A stretch of 34,192 bases of DNA from an uncultured Bacteroidales bacterium (GTDB lineage: Bacteria; Bacteroidota; Bacteroidia; Bacteroidales; FEN-979), in contig CAIYUC010000133.1 of assembly GCA_903929315.1 (NCBI GenBank), positions 1-34,192 of the forward strand, read 5' to 3'. Position 1 is the stretch's first letter; every line of letters starts with the position of its first letter. Below the pieces are notes generated by a model. It saw nothing but the letters and a program-made list of their open reading frames with translations. It made no database searches and was not told the DNA's origin. The position numbers and the translations under genes were made by a program. Positions 24,904 through 33,927 of the stretch are shown one piece after another.

Positions 24904-24927
24904 GACTTTCCCCATTTTTAATTAAAG

Positions 24928-24957
24928 ATGCCGCCCTGAAAAAGCGGCATTTTTATT
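24928..24957 (+). terminator. Intrinsic terminator after HU
   Basis: ATGCCGC (24928-24934) pairs perfectly with GCGGCAT (24944-24950) across a 9-base loop and is followed by a T-rich run. It lies about 25 bases past the HU stop. Confidence 0.88.
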
Positions 24958-24974
24958 TCTATACACTTTACAGA

Positions 24975-25127
24975 TTATGGCACAAGGATTTTCCTACCAT
25001 CCGTAAAGTAATATTCACATTGGATGTTTTCTGGCTTCCAGCCACAATCCTGTAGTAATGGGTCAATGAAGTTGGCGAGGGTGTCGGATTCGGAATAATC
25101 CACACAAGCAGTAGTTATATAGCAAAT
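24975..25127 (-). pseudogene. Remnant resembling the N-terminus of a type I R subunit
   Basis: On the minus strand a stop-to-stop frame of 50 codons lacks a convincing start codon. It reads 'DYSESDTLANFIDPLLQDCG', then 'WKPENIQCEYYFTDGRKILV' and a stop. The order 'SDTxxNFIDPxLxxCGW...EYYFTDGR' matches, as I recall it, the first ~45 residues of one HsdR subclass (EADTRxxxIDPxLxxxGW...), different from the intact hsdR at 10136. Only the N-terminal piece remains. It looks like debris from a second restriction system, and the match needs a database search. Confidence 0.5.
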
Positions 25128-25294
25128 TTAGACAAGTTATCGGATAAGGCACAACATTAATGTCCTGTATTTCAACTACGGCAGGCAAATATGTATATGG
25201 CAAAAACAGATACAAGAGGGATACACCTTTGGGTGGAATCAAAAAACCTGTATTTTTACTTACTGTAAGGTTTGCTGATATTTTTAATTTTTCT
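25128..25294. other. Spacer before a secreted protein gene
   Basis: The reading frame of the next gene is open from 25160 but its signal peptide starts at the ATG at 25295. I see no clear promoter or repeat here. Confidence 0.45.
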
Positions 25295-25738
25295 ATGAAA
25301 ACCATATTAATACTACCAATCTTATTAGCAATCACCGCAATTGGTGTTCAAGGACAGGATAAGAACGCTATAGCGGCAGAATTTTCTTCGGAACTATACT
25401 GTGTGGGTTGGTTGAATAAGTTTCCTGATACAATTCAAATTTTTACGCATTTTGATTCTATACCTAAGCTGGTCGATTATTCAGTCATTCGGAAAAACGA
25501 AAAAGGATATTATGACCTGTTATTATGGGAGGGTAAGGTTAGTATAATCGATCCGACTGAGCTAAAAGACAAACTGAATCTTACTTTCAAAGACAACATT
25601 GTGATATTTAAATTAGGTCACGTAAAATGCGGGTATATAATTCATCGAATCAACGGGCACACGATGCTAATAAAACAGAATCCAAACGACCATAGGAAAG
25701 TAGGTCAGGGCAAGTATGACAAAACAATCCAAATTTAG
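25295..25738 (+). CDS. Secreted protein of unknown function
   Basis: The ATG at 25295 begins a clear signal peptide (MKTILILPILLAITAIGVQG, probable cleavage before QDKNA), giving 147 residues; the longer frame from 25160 would bury it. The mature part is about 127 residues with alternating hydrophobic strands and several Cys/His. It is not recognised. The next exported-protein gene starts 51 bases later. Confidence 0.65.
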   Translation: MKTILILPILLAITAIGVQGQDKNAIAAEFSSELYCVGWLNKFPDTIQIFTHFDSIPKLVDYSVIRKNEKGYYDLLLWEGKVSIIDPTELKDKLNLTFKDNIVIFKLGHVKCGYIIHRINGHTMLIKQNPNDHRKVGQGKYDKTIQI

Positions 25739-25789
25739 CATGGATAGCATGAATGTTTTTATCACGTTTGCGTGTTCAATAACACAATT

Positions 25790-26905
25790 ATGAAATTCTT
25801 TCCAGTTATCTTAATTTTTCTGTTCAGCTTTTGTTCGTCTAAGTCGCCTGTGCATAACCCGCAGAATTTAATTGACGCTATTCATTATTTTGAACGAACT
25901 TGGAGTAATGCCGTAAAAGATAAATTTAAAAATCAATCAGAAGAAGAAGCGTCATCTAATGCGCATTTTAATGTTGGTATGTGGATACGGAATAATTGGA
26001 TACGTGGTAGCAGCGATACCAATCTTGTAAGTTATTTTCATAGTCTTGGAGTATATCATCCAGATGATATGTCATCTATCATACTGGTTTCGCTTCATAG
26101 AAAACTTAATGGCAAAGAAATAGATTTGAGCAAACAAGTTGAGTCTATAAAAACTTACTGGGAACCGATAATCGAATGTCATAAAAAACAGCGTGAACAA
26201 GCCTTGGTTAACTTTAACAAATATGTGCTGGGCAGTTCAATAACAATTTTGATGAAGGTTGATACAACAGAGGGAGAGCGAAATGCTGTCATATACGACT
26301 GTCCTGATGTTGAGTGGACATTCAACCCTGAAGTAGATTTGATTATTAATGGCGTTTTACAAGCTAAGTACCATATAAACGATACCACGAATGTATTTTT
26401 TAAAGTACGTGTAAAAAAGGTTAACTTCACAAATACGGAGATTCTTTCGGAAAAAGTAAAAACAGGAGATACCGTGGATTTTTCATTAAGGGGGTTAACA
26501 ATTGTAGGGTCTGATAATAATATACAATGTAAAAAATGTGATGTTAACAAAGTTAAAGCTGTAAATGAGCACCTTGACAGATTGACGTTCACGCTGGTTG
26601 AAGATTTTTTATGTACTTTCGACAATTCCTGTAAAAACAATGTTGAGTACTCTGAGTGGAGCAATGAAACCCTATTCAAAGTGCTTGAAAAATCACCAAC
26701 AATATTGTTCCAAGTCATAGCAAAAGGGCAGGTAAACAGCCAACTATTGTTGAAAGAAATTGAAAGCCCTGTAAGCTCTGAAAGTGACCTTCAAAAAGCT
26801 TATGACAAAGTAAAAATAGCGTCAGCGCCAACAGCAATAAAAACAAAATACCTGAACGCAATAATTACAGCCGCATTCAAGGGCGGGCAAAAAATTAAGA
26901 AATAA
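25790..26905 (+). CDS. Exported (possibly lipid-anchored) protein with DUF-like N-terminus
   Basis: The ATG at 25790 gives 371 residues with a short signal sequence MKFFPVILIFLFSFCSS. Cys15 could be a lipid-anchor cysteine, although Phe at -1 is a poor lipobox. The region about 28-110, with 'EEEASSNAHFNVGMWIRNNW' and 'LGVYHPDDMSSIIL', looks like an alpha-helical domain of DUF type. The rest is unassigned and contains 'CKKC' (about residue 247). It is followed by the SH3-like gene after 3 bases, so the two are co-transcribed. Confidence 0.65.
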   Translation: MKFFPVILIFLFSFCSSKSPVHNPQNLIDAIHYFERTWSNAVKDKFKNQSEEEASSNAHFNVGMWIRNNWIRGSSDTNLVSYFHSLGVYHPDDMSSIILVSLHRKLNGKEIDLSKQVESIKTYWEPIIECHKKQREQALVNFNKYVLGSSITILMKVDTTEGERNAVIYDCPDVEWTFNPEVDLIINGVLQAKYHINDTTNVFFKVRVKKVNFTNTEILSEKVKTGDTVDFSLRGLTIVGSDNNIQCKKCDVNKVKAVNEHLDRLTFTLVEDFLCTFDNSCKNNVEYSEWSNETLFKVLEKSPTILFQVIAKGQVNSQLLLKEIESPVSSESDLQKAYDKVKIASAPTAIKTKYLNAIITAAFKGGQKIKK

Positions 26906-26908
26906 CAA

Positions 26909-27934
26909 ATGAAAATCAATCTTACATTATTTGGTACCCTTCTTTTGATATTTTTCACAGTTGATTGTAACAGCCAAGACAAAGGCATCCAAATAGACTA
27001 TGACAAAGTTAAAGTCATTGAATCTGTTTATGTGATTGACCATAACGGAATTGATATTAAACAACAGCCAGACGTTAATTCAAAGACTCTTGGAAAATAT
27101 AACTACGGGGAACAGCTTGATATAATTGAAATAAACAAAGGTTGGCTTGGCGTCAGAGATAGAATTACCCGTGAATATGAGGAAGATGGACACAAAATAG
27201 AAAGTACTGGGTGGGAAAAGGTCTATGTTCAAGAAAACCAGACAGGTAAATTGTCCAACATTCAACTCACGCAACAGGACTTAAACGTTATTATATCATT
27301 GACGAAAAATGGAAAAACTGAACATTTTGTAAATGGGGATTCCTTAACCAATTACTTAAAATTTGAGTTAATCGACAGAATTGCGTTTCTTTCGAAAAAA
27401 TCCACGTCTGTGAATTTCTTGCTGTCAGATACAACACCAAACAGGAAGAAAAATGGAAAAATTGAACTCTTTTGTGAAAAGAAAAATAAACTGTACATAG
27501 ACAAACCCAATGAGGAAGTTGAAGCACAAAAGTATAGTTACATCGGGCAAATTGAGTTTTTAAATAAATATGTTGTGAAGGGCTCTTACTATGAAAGTTC
27601 GGACTACAAGCTCATTGACAAAACAAGTGGCGAAGAAACTCAAACCTTGGCTGAATACCCCTATATTTCAACGGATAAAAAACATATCATTTGTATTTAT
27701 GCAAATCCATACGAACCTGCGGGTGACGTGGAATTATATGTAATCAAAGACAAACAAACAATATTAGTAATAAGTGCAAGTTTTAAAAATTGGATGCCCG
27801 CAATTGAAAAAGAAGATATATTTTGGAGTACAGACGGCTATTTATATGTTCCTGCATTACACGTTAAAGCGTTTTGGAACGAACAGGGAGGAATAGATGA
27901 CAATTATCAATACATTAGAATAAAACCCCTTTAA
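26909..27934 (+). CDS. Exported protein with a bacterial SH3-like domain
   Basis: The 341-residue protein has a signal sequence (MKINLTLFGTLLLIFFTVDC). Cys20 could be lipidated, although Asp at -1 is atypical. Residues about 38-105 resemble a bacterial SH3 domain ('GIDIKQQPDVNSKTLGKYNYG', 'GWLGVRDR', 'GWEKVYVQ'). The remainder is beta-rich and unassigned. It lies 3 bases after the previous exported-protein gene. Periplasmic or cell-surface localisation is expected. Its TAA overlaps the TAA of the convergent small frame (TTAA). Confidence 0.65.
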   Translation: MKINLTLFGTLLLIFFTVDCNSQDKGIQIDYDKVKVIESVYVIDHNGIDIKQQPDVNSKTLGKYNYGEQLDIIEINKGWLGVRDRITREYEEDGHKIESTGWEKVYVQENQTGKLSNIQLTQQDLNVIISLTKNGKTEHFVNGDSLTNYLKFELIDRIAFLSKKSTSVNFLLSDTTPNRKKNGKIELFCEKKNKLYIDKPNEEVEAQKYSYIGQIEFLNKYVVKGSYYESSDYKLIDKTSGEETQTLAEYPYISTDKKHIICIYANPYEPAGDVELYVIKDKQTILVISASFKNWMPAIEKEDIFWSTDGYLYVPALHVKAFWNEQGGIDDNYQYIRIKPL

Positions 27935-28197
27935 GCCACCAACTCCAAGACTTGCGGCACTAAAGCTTGTACCTTTAGTTCATAGAAAAGGTGACATTTC
28001 TTGCATTCGTTGTAATCCGTTTCAATTTCCGCATCGGCTTTTAACTTTACCACATCTTTCCTGAACTGGTCGAGCAGCGCAACATGTGCGTTCAAAGTCG
28101 GTACCGTTAACTTGCAGTCCAGAATCTTCACCACACCAGCTCCAACACCTATGGCACCATTTCCTGAATGAACTAAGCATTCCATTACGAATATCAT
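27931..28197 (-). pseudogene. Fragment of an unidentified gene
   Basis: The 88-codon frame has a coherent C-terminal half ('LNAHVALLDQFRKDVVKLKA', then 'DYNECKKCHLFYELK'), ending at a stop shared with the convergent exported-protein gene. A second minus-strand frame (28022-28261) overlaps its start, suggesting a frameshift between the two parts. No family is recognised. It could also be a short intact gene from the ATG at 28195-28197. Confidence 0.4.
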
Positions 28198-28792
28198 AAT
28201 TGCCCGAAAAGCTATCCAGCATGATCCAGTTACACCAGCAAATTTTGTTAAGCGGGGTCATATATACTTCTCACCCCAATATCGAGATTATATGATCAAG
28301 CGAAGGCTGCTCCTGAAGATGTTCAACCTGCCCATCACTGAAATTTACATATGGACAACTGGACAGCATCAATCTTGAAGAATTATTAGAAATAAATAAA
28401 GTGATGTTGTCCGAAATTTTAAAGAAATTCTGCACAAATAGCACATTCCACCAGAGGTCAACCTGCTGTTATTAGTCAAATATTTGCACTATAAGGATCA
28501 ATTTTTAATTTATACATTTGGATGGATAGCAGAATTGGGATAATCGGGAATGACAATTCCAATGTGCATCCTTAAGATTTTCACACTCGAGGGGATCAGT
28601 TCAACTGAATTGACAAGCAGGTCAAGATGCTGGAAGAGCCACCCCAGCAAATTGAATCCTGACGGGCAAACTCAGTAGGATTTCTGATATTGGATATCTT
28701 ACCTTTAGAAATCGCAATACTTGCATAAGGGTCGAGATAATCAAAGGTGTATATAATAAGGGCACCCAGCCAGCAAATTAGCAATCCCATCA
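28198..28792. other. Decayed intergenic stretch
   Basis: No gene in these 595 bases is supported. A short plus-strand piece reads 'QLDSINLEELLEINKVMLSE' and a minus-strand frame at 28596-28793 reads 'LIIYTFDYLDPYASIA'. Both look like fragments of lost genes and neither has a complete frame. Confidence 0.45.
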
Positions 28793-29443
28793 ATGAAGGT
28801 AGTTATTTCAACCATTGTTTTAGTATGCTTCTCCGTTCTTGTATTTAGTCAGGAAATTGAACTTAAAGGAACCTATGCCGTAAGCACATCAATAAAATTC
28901 CAAAATAACTTTGGCGGCGGAATTGGGTATAAACATTTTCTAACCCCAAGGAGCAGGCTTGGTTTTTTAATAGACTATTTTATAAATAGCATACCATACC
29001 ACGACAGCTATACTTCTCTATCTGATCTGTCAAGGATAGTCAAAGATGTTCAACCACATAACCAACAGATCGCCCTTAAATTAAATTACTCATACAACCT
29101 TCTAAAAAGTTCAAAATCTATGCTCTTTATTGGGGCTGAGATTGGATTAAGCTTCTTTATAATCAATGAAAAGGTAAAACAGACGGTTACAACACGTCTG
29201 GGAGATATTAGCAGCGGAAATTATAGTTCGAATTACTCAGTTAACAACAGGATCGGGGTTGGAATGTTGATTGAGTATGCGCTTAAAGATATTATCTTGA
29301 AAAGAATTTCGACATCAATTTCTTTACACCCTGAGATAACAAACTATAGAAATTTCTGGCTCAAGGGAACGAATGATCCAGCGTTAATAGGATGGTTGAA
29401 TTTTAATGTTGGGATCACGTATAGTCTTACAAAAAACAGATAA
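28793..29443 (+). CDS. Probable outer-membrane beta-barrel protein
   Basis: The 216-residue protein has a signal peptide (MKVVISTIVLVCFSVLVFS, cleavage before QEIEL). Alternating polar/hydrophobic strands follow: 'GGGIGYKHFLTP', 'FLIDYFINS', 'IALKLNYSYNLL', 'MLFIGAEIGLSF', 'IGVGMLIEYAL' and 'WLNFNVGITYSLTKN'. This pattern is that of a small OmpA/porin-like barrel. Barrel size and function cannot be assigned. Confidence 0.65.
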   Translation: MKVVISTIVLVCFSVLVFSQEIELKGTYAVSTSIKFQNNFGGGIGYKHFLTPRSRLGFLIDYFINSIPYHDSYTSLSDLSRIVKDVQPHNQQIALKLNYSYNLLKSSKSMLFIGAEIGLSFFIINEKVKQTVTTRLGDISSGNYSSNYSVNNRIGVGMLIEYALKDIILKRISTSISLHPEITNYRNFWLKGTNDPALIGWLNFNVGITYSLTKNR

Positions 29444-29768
29444 AATAAAAAATTTCCTGCCACAAATGAGCCACCAAAAACAGAATACAGGGTTAAACTA
29501 ACAATGTCAGCGATGTACTTACTTTTTCATTGTCAGGATAAGCGTCGAGCCAAAAAGGTATCAACGGTAAATAACGATGCACTTTAGTTATCACTGGCGA
29601 CAAGAAAGTGCATTTGATATCATTTTTTGTTATAATTTCGACAGGGCAAGAGGTAGGGAAAGGTTGACACGCCATTCATTTTTGTCCTTTCATATTCACG
29701 GGAAGCGTAAATGGGACAGTGCAGAACCGAAAAGCCAAATGAGTAAGTAAAATTTAAAATCCGATAAA
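29444..29768. other. Upstream region of the first repeat-protein gene
   Basis: No gene is supported. Two minus-strand frames of 60 codons overlap each other and have no features. The last bases (GCCAAATGAGTAA) also occur upstream of the paralogue at 32419 (GCCAAATGGGTA), so the gene duplication included part of this region. Confidence 0.45.
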
Positions 29769-31103
29769 ATGAAAAAAATATTACTCTTTGCAATCCTTGC
29801 ATTATCCATTAATGCTTTTGCACAGAACAACCAGCCGACATCAAGTCCAATAGGAAATTTTCGGGGAAGGACGGAGCTTAATGCAAGAAAACCATCCGAA
29901 AGGAATCTGGGACAAGCTTTCAAACCTCAAACGCCTTATCAGGGCTCCTTAATCCAGATATTTGATAGTGCTTATTTTTGGCATTTGGATACGCTCAGTA
30001 ATGGATGGAAGAATTCTGCTAAAGACATTAATATAGTTTATGATGCCCGCCATAATCTGACAAGTGCATTAAGCGAAACGTGGAACGGCAGTGCTTGGGT
30101 GAATCAATCGCAAACCTTTTTTACATATGATGCAAACAATAATCGGACAAGTTTCATTGAGAAAAACTGGAATGGCAGCGTTTGGGTGAATACCTATCAA
30201 ATCATCTATAACTATGATGCCCATAATACTCAGACAAGTGAATTAGACCAAAGTTGGAATGACAGCGTTTGGGTGAATACCTGGCGATACAGCTATACTT
30301 ACAATGTAAACAATAAGCGGACAAATGATTTAAACCAATACTGGGTTGGCAGCGCTTGGGTGAATCAGGGGCAAACCATCTATGCCTATGATGCCATCGA
30401 TAGCTTGACATGTAAATTAATCCAAAGCTGGAATGATAGCGTTTGGGTGAATTCCTATCAATCTATCTATACTTTCGATGTTAACAATAAGCGGACGAAT
30501 GAATTAGACCAATATTGGATGAACAGCGCCTGGGTGAATGCCGAAAAAGACACCTTAACCTATGATGGCAACAATAATCTGATAAACGAATTATACCAAA
30601 GCTGGAATGGCAGCGCTTGGGTCATTGCAGGGAAAATTACGTTTACATATGATGCCAACCATAATCAGATAAGTGGATTAGCCCAAAGCTGGAACGGCAG
30701 CGCCTGGGTGAATTCCCAACAAAACAACTCTACCTATGATGCCAACAATTTTCAACAAAGTTTTTCAATTAAATACTGGAATGGAGCTGGCACTAAGGTG
30801 GCGAGTGGTGATAGTTCTTATTACTATTTTCATACGGTTCTTGGAATAAATGAACTAACAGGGCAAAACGCAGGTATAACTGTTTATCCCAACCCCACCA
30901 GCGGAAAATTTACGATAGCCAGTAAAAGCATTATAAGCTCTATAGAAGTTTACAACCTACTCGGAGAACTGGTCTACTCTGATTGTAAATTCAGCAGACA
31001 AAAATCTGCCGTAATAGATTTATCAGACCGATACAAAGGAGTCTACGTTATAAAAATTTATATCGGGAAGGAGATTTATAACACAAAACTTGTTATTCAG
31101 TAA
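29769..31103 (+). CDS. T9SS-secreted tandem-repeat protein, 8 repeats
   Basis: The 444-residue protein starts with a signal peptide (MKKILLFAILALSINAFA). It contains 8 tandem 29-residue repeats (residues 100-331) with consensus W(N/D)GSxWVNxxQxxxTYDANN. It ends in a T9SS type A sorting domain (about 370-444; 'ITVYPNPTSGKFTIASK', 'SSIEVYNLLGELVY', 'YKGVYVIKIYIG'). The repeats resemble surface beta-rich 'YD-like' repeats. The sorting domain sends the protein through the type IX system to the surface or medium. It is paralogous to the protein at 32419; the stop-codon context is also alike. Confidence 0.9.
   Translation: MKKILLFAILALSINAFAQNNQPTSSPIGNFRGRTELNARKPSERNLGQAFKPQTPYQGSLIQIFDSAYFWHLDTLSNGWKNSAKDINIVYDARHNLTSALSETWNGSAWVNQSQTFFTYDANNNRTSFIEKNWNGSVWVNTYQIIYNYDAHNTQTSELDQSWNDSVWVNTWRYSYTYNVNNKRTNDLNQYWVGSAWVNQGQTIYAYDAIDSLTCKLIQSWNDSVWVNSYQSIYTFDVNNKRTNELDQYWMNSAWVNAEKDTLTYDGNNNLINELYQSWNGSAWVIAGKITFTYDANHNQISGLAQSWNGSAWVNSQQNNSTYDANNFQQSFSIKYWNGAGTKVASGDSSYYYFHTVLGINELTGQNAGITVYPNPTSGKFTIASKSIISSIEVYNLLGELVYSDCKFSRQKSAVIDLSDRYKGVYVIKIYIGKEIYNTKLVIQ
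30066..30761 (+). repeat. Tandem array of eight 87-bp coding repeats
   Basis: Eight consecutive units of 87 bp (29 codons) are aligned by the Trp-Val-Asn and Tyr-Asp-Ala anchors. Units differ in many bases, so they are old or diversified rather than recently amplified. Confidence 0.85.
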
Positions 31104-31468
31104 CAATGTCTATGGTCTGAAGTGAGAGAAAACCAGCCCATTGTGAACCACTCCATCAACGATATTGGGCTAAACTGAAATTCCCAATACCTAACCATAC
31201 TAAACGCTCAGAACGCCATAATTCAGCCATCAGATTCGGGCATGGTCGAGGTCGGATAAATATAGGAAATGGTCTTATGGGTGTAATACAAAAATAATTG
31301 TTGGTTTAAGTACAACTGGTATCATTTTTTATTATAATTTTAATGGTCAGGGTTGGGGATAAAGACACGCAAAATATTGCAGTCGATTCGGTTGCAGAGG
31401 GGATACATTAGACAGTTGGCGTGGTACGTTAAGTTGCATAGGATTTAACAAATATTAAAAATTGTGCT
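31104..31468. other. Intergenic region between T9SS protein genes
   Basis: No gene is supported. The first ~40 bases resemble the sequence after the paralogue's stop (33928 onward), so homology extends past the coding region. A weak AGCCCA/TGGGCT inverted repeat (31135-31171) might stop transcription. I see no clear promoter for the next gene. Confidence 0.45.
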
Positions 31469-32341
31469 ATGAAAAAATTCTTCCTATTCTCAATTTTCAT
31501 CACTTTCTTTGCGCAAGGCTATTCGCAATTTGGTGTAATAACCTTCGACAATGCAACAAACCTTTATAGGATTAAGATTGATACATCTGTACCGAATAAT
31601 AAATGGCAAATAGGAAAACCAACTAAAACGTTCTTCACATCCGCCTATTCAATCCCAAATGCCATTGTCACAGATACCATTCATCCATATCCTACAAATA
31701 ATAATTCCGTTTTCTACTTAGGAACTACGATTTTTGGTGGATGGATGGGAACCACTCTCGACTTTTTTTATAAAATGGATTCCGATACATTGAATGATTA
31801 TGGGAAAATTGAAATTTCGATAGATACTGGAAAAACCTTCTATAATCTGTTATCATATTCCCAGTATACTGTATATGATAGTGTAGGGAATTTTATTGTT
31901 GGTAATGGATTTGGAAGCCCAATTGTTTTTACAGGTAAAAGCCATAGTTGGTATGATTTCAATATGTACTCAAACCTATTACCTTCTCCTGATACAATAA
32001 TCTATAGGTTTACTTTTCATTCTGATGCGATTCAATCCAATCGTGATGGCTGGATGATTGACAATATCTCCTATGGTCTTTGGTGGGAAGGAATTCAGGA
32101 AAAATCATCAGATTGTAAAATATTTCCAGACCCAGTAAAAGATATTTTACAACTTGATTCAAAAAGAAAAATCAAAGAAATTTCTGTTGTGTCTGAACTG
32201 GGTCGAACCATATTATTAAAGCCAATAAATTTTACACCCATATCCATTGACGTTAAGGATTTATCCGATGGAATTTATATCCTGAAAATCATAAATGATG
32301 ATAACACAGTGATGATGAAGAAATTTATCAAACTGAAGTGA
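31469..32341 (+). CDS. T9SS-secreted protein with type A sorting domain
   Basis: The 290-residue protein has a signal peptide (MKKFFLFSIFITFFAQGYSQ), a mature domain of about 190 residues with acidic and aromatic strands ('TLDFFYKMDSDTLNDYGKIE', 'DGWMIDNISYG'), and a C-terminal sorting domain (about 215-290: 'CKIFPDPVKDILQLDS', 'SDGIYILKIINDD'). The strand pattern with 'GWMIDNI' suggests a jelly-roll or MAM-like carbohydrate- or protein-binding fold, which is an inference. No catalytic motif was recognised. It is unrelated in sequence to the flanking repeat proteins except for the sorting domain. Confidence 0.85.
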   Translation: MKKFFLFSIFITFFAQGYSQFGVITFDNATNLYRIKIDTSVPNNKWQIGKPTKTFFTSAYSIPNAIVTDTIHPYPTNNNSVFYLGTTIFGGWMGTTLDFFYKMDSDTLNDYGKIEISIDTGKTFYNLLSYSQYTVYDSVGNFIVGNGFGSPIVFTGKSHSWYDFNMYSNLLPSPDTIIYRFTFHSDAIQSNRDGWMIDNISYGLWWEGIQEKSSDCKIFPDPVKDILQLDSKRKIKEISVVSELGRTILLKPINFTPISIDVKDLSDGIYILKIINDDNTVMMKKFIKLK

Positions 32342-32418
32342 CTTTAATGTGTAGAACCTTCAATAAAACGAGCCTACTGAAAGCCAAATGGGTATAATAA
32401 CTATATAGCACAAGACAA

Positions 32419-33927
32419 ATGAAAAAAGCAGTCCTTTTCGCAATCCTTGCATTATCCATTAATGCTTTTGCACAGAACAACCAACATCCTTCAAGTCCAA
32501 CAAGAAATTTTCGGGGAAGGACGGAGCTTAAAGAAAGAAAACCATCCGAAAGGAATTTGGAGCAACCTTTTAATCATCAAGCATCAAATCCGAGCACATT
32601 AATCCCTATTTATGATAGTATCTTCAAGTGGGAGTGGGATTCGCTTAGTATCGTCTGGAAAATTTATAGTAAAACCGTTAATATGGTTTATGATGCCCAC
32701 CATAAACTGACGAGCGGCATAACACAAGTTTGGAATGGCAACATATGGGTAAATTCAGAGAAAAACTCCTATTCCTTTGATGCCGACCAAAATGAATTAA
32801 GCAAATTAATCCAAGATTGGATTGGCAACGCTTGGGTGAATGACTATCTATACACGTACACCTATGATGCCAATAATAATCGGACAGGCGAATTAGACCA
32901 AAGTTGGAACGGAAATGCTTGGCAGAATGAGTTTCAATATATTTCCGTCTATGATGCAAACAATAATCTGAAAAGTAAATTAGACCAAGATTGGATTGGC
33001 AACGCTTGGGTGAATGATTCTCAATATATTTATAGTTACGATGCTAACAACAATCAGATAAGTGAAATAGACCAGTATTGGAACGGTAGTATTTGGGTGA
33101 ATCAGGTGCAAAACCTCTATACCTATGATGCACACAACAATAAGACTATTCATTTACACCAATATTGGCATGGCAGCTCTTGGGTGAATTCCGTACAATA
33201 CAAGTATACCTATGATGCAAACAATAATCAGACAAACGAATTAGTACAAGACTGGAACGACAGTATCTGGGTGAATTCCGCTCAACTCATTTCTGCCTAT
33301 GATGCCCACAATAATTTGACAAGCCAAATAACTCAGAACTGGAATGTTAGTTTTTGGCTTAATTTCCAACAATTCACCTATTTCTACGATGCCGACAATA
33401 ATCAGACAAGAGAATTAGACCAAAGCTGGGATGGTGGAACTTGGGTTAATTACTATCAAATCATATTTACTTACGATGCAAATAATAATCAGACAAGCGA
33501 ATTAAACCAAAATTCGAAAGGAAGCGTTTGGGTGAATTCTTCGAAATACACATATACCTATGATGCCAATAATTTTATAAAAAGCTTTTCAGTTATAAGT
33601 TGGAATACTGCTGGTACTAAGATAACGAGCGGGGATAGTACTTATTACTATTTTCATACGGTTCTTGGAATAAATGAACTGAAGTCACTGGATGGAAGTA
33701 TTACTGTTTATCCCAACCCCAGTAACGGAAAGTTTACGATAAGCAGTAAAATCACCATTAGTTCTGTCGAAGTTTACAACTTGCTCTGGGAACGCATTTA
33801 TTCTGACTATAAATTGAAAGGACAAACATCTGCCGAAATAGATTTATCAAGCCGTCCCAAGGGAATTTACATCATAAATGTTCATTGCGGGGTGAACATT
33901 TATAACACTAAAATTGTTGTTCAGTAA
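32419..33927 (+). CDS. T9SS-secreted tandem-repeat protein, 10 repeats
   Basis: The 502-residue protein is a paralogue of the one at 29769. It has a nearly identical signal peptide and N-terminus ('AFAQNNQHPSSPTRNFRGRT'), 10 repeats of 29 residues (100-389; consensus W(N/I)GNxWVNxxQxxYTYDANN), and a T9SS type A sorting domain ('ITVYPNPSNGKFTISSK', 'YNLLWERIYSD', 'PKGIYIINVH'). The 58-residue length difference equals exactly two repeats, so the paralogues probably differ by repeat gain or loss. Surface location and a role in adhesion or display are plausible; the ligand is unknown. Confidence 0.9.
   Translation: MKKAVLFAILALSINAFAQNNQHPSSPTRNFRGRTELKERKPSERNLEQPFNHQASNPSTLIPIYDSIFKWEWDSLSIVWKIYSKTVNMVYDAHHKLTSGITQVWNGNIWVNSEKNSYSFDADQNELSKLIQDWIGNAWVNDYLYTYTYDANNNRTGELDQSWNGNAWQNEFQYISVYDANNNLKSKLDQDWIGNAWVNDSQYIYSYDANNNQISEIDQYWNGSIWVNQVQNLYTYDAHNNKTIHLHQYWHGSSWVNSVQYKYTYDANNNQTNELVQDWNDSIWVNSAQLISAYDAHNNLTSQITQNWNVSFWLNFQQFTYFYDADNNQTRELDQSWDGGTWVNYYQIIFTYDANNNQTSELNQNSKGSVWVNSSKYTYTYDANNFIKSFSVISWNTAGTKITSGDSTYYYFHTVLGINELKSLDGSITVYPNPSNGKFTISSKITISSVEVYNLLWERIYSDYKLKGQTSAEIDLSSRPKGIYIINVHCGVNIYNTKIVVQ
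32716..33585 (+). repeat. Tandem array of ten 87-bp coding repeats
   Basis: Ten units of 29 codons share the anchors of the first array. Substitutions between units are numerous, but phase and length are strictly kept. Confidence 0.85.

Noticed and set aside
26179-26718. 179-codon minus-strand frame
   Set aside because: It is antisense to an exported-protein gene with a clear signal peptide, and has no domain of its own.
28596-28793. 65-codon minus-strand frame with a hydrophobic start
   Set aside because: No recognisable family, ends in low-quality text, and lies in a decayed stretch.
30066-33585. Regular repeats considered as a CRISPR array
   Set aside because: Units are contiguous, in frame and translated with conserved Trp/Tyr/Asp. 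There are no unique spacers.
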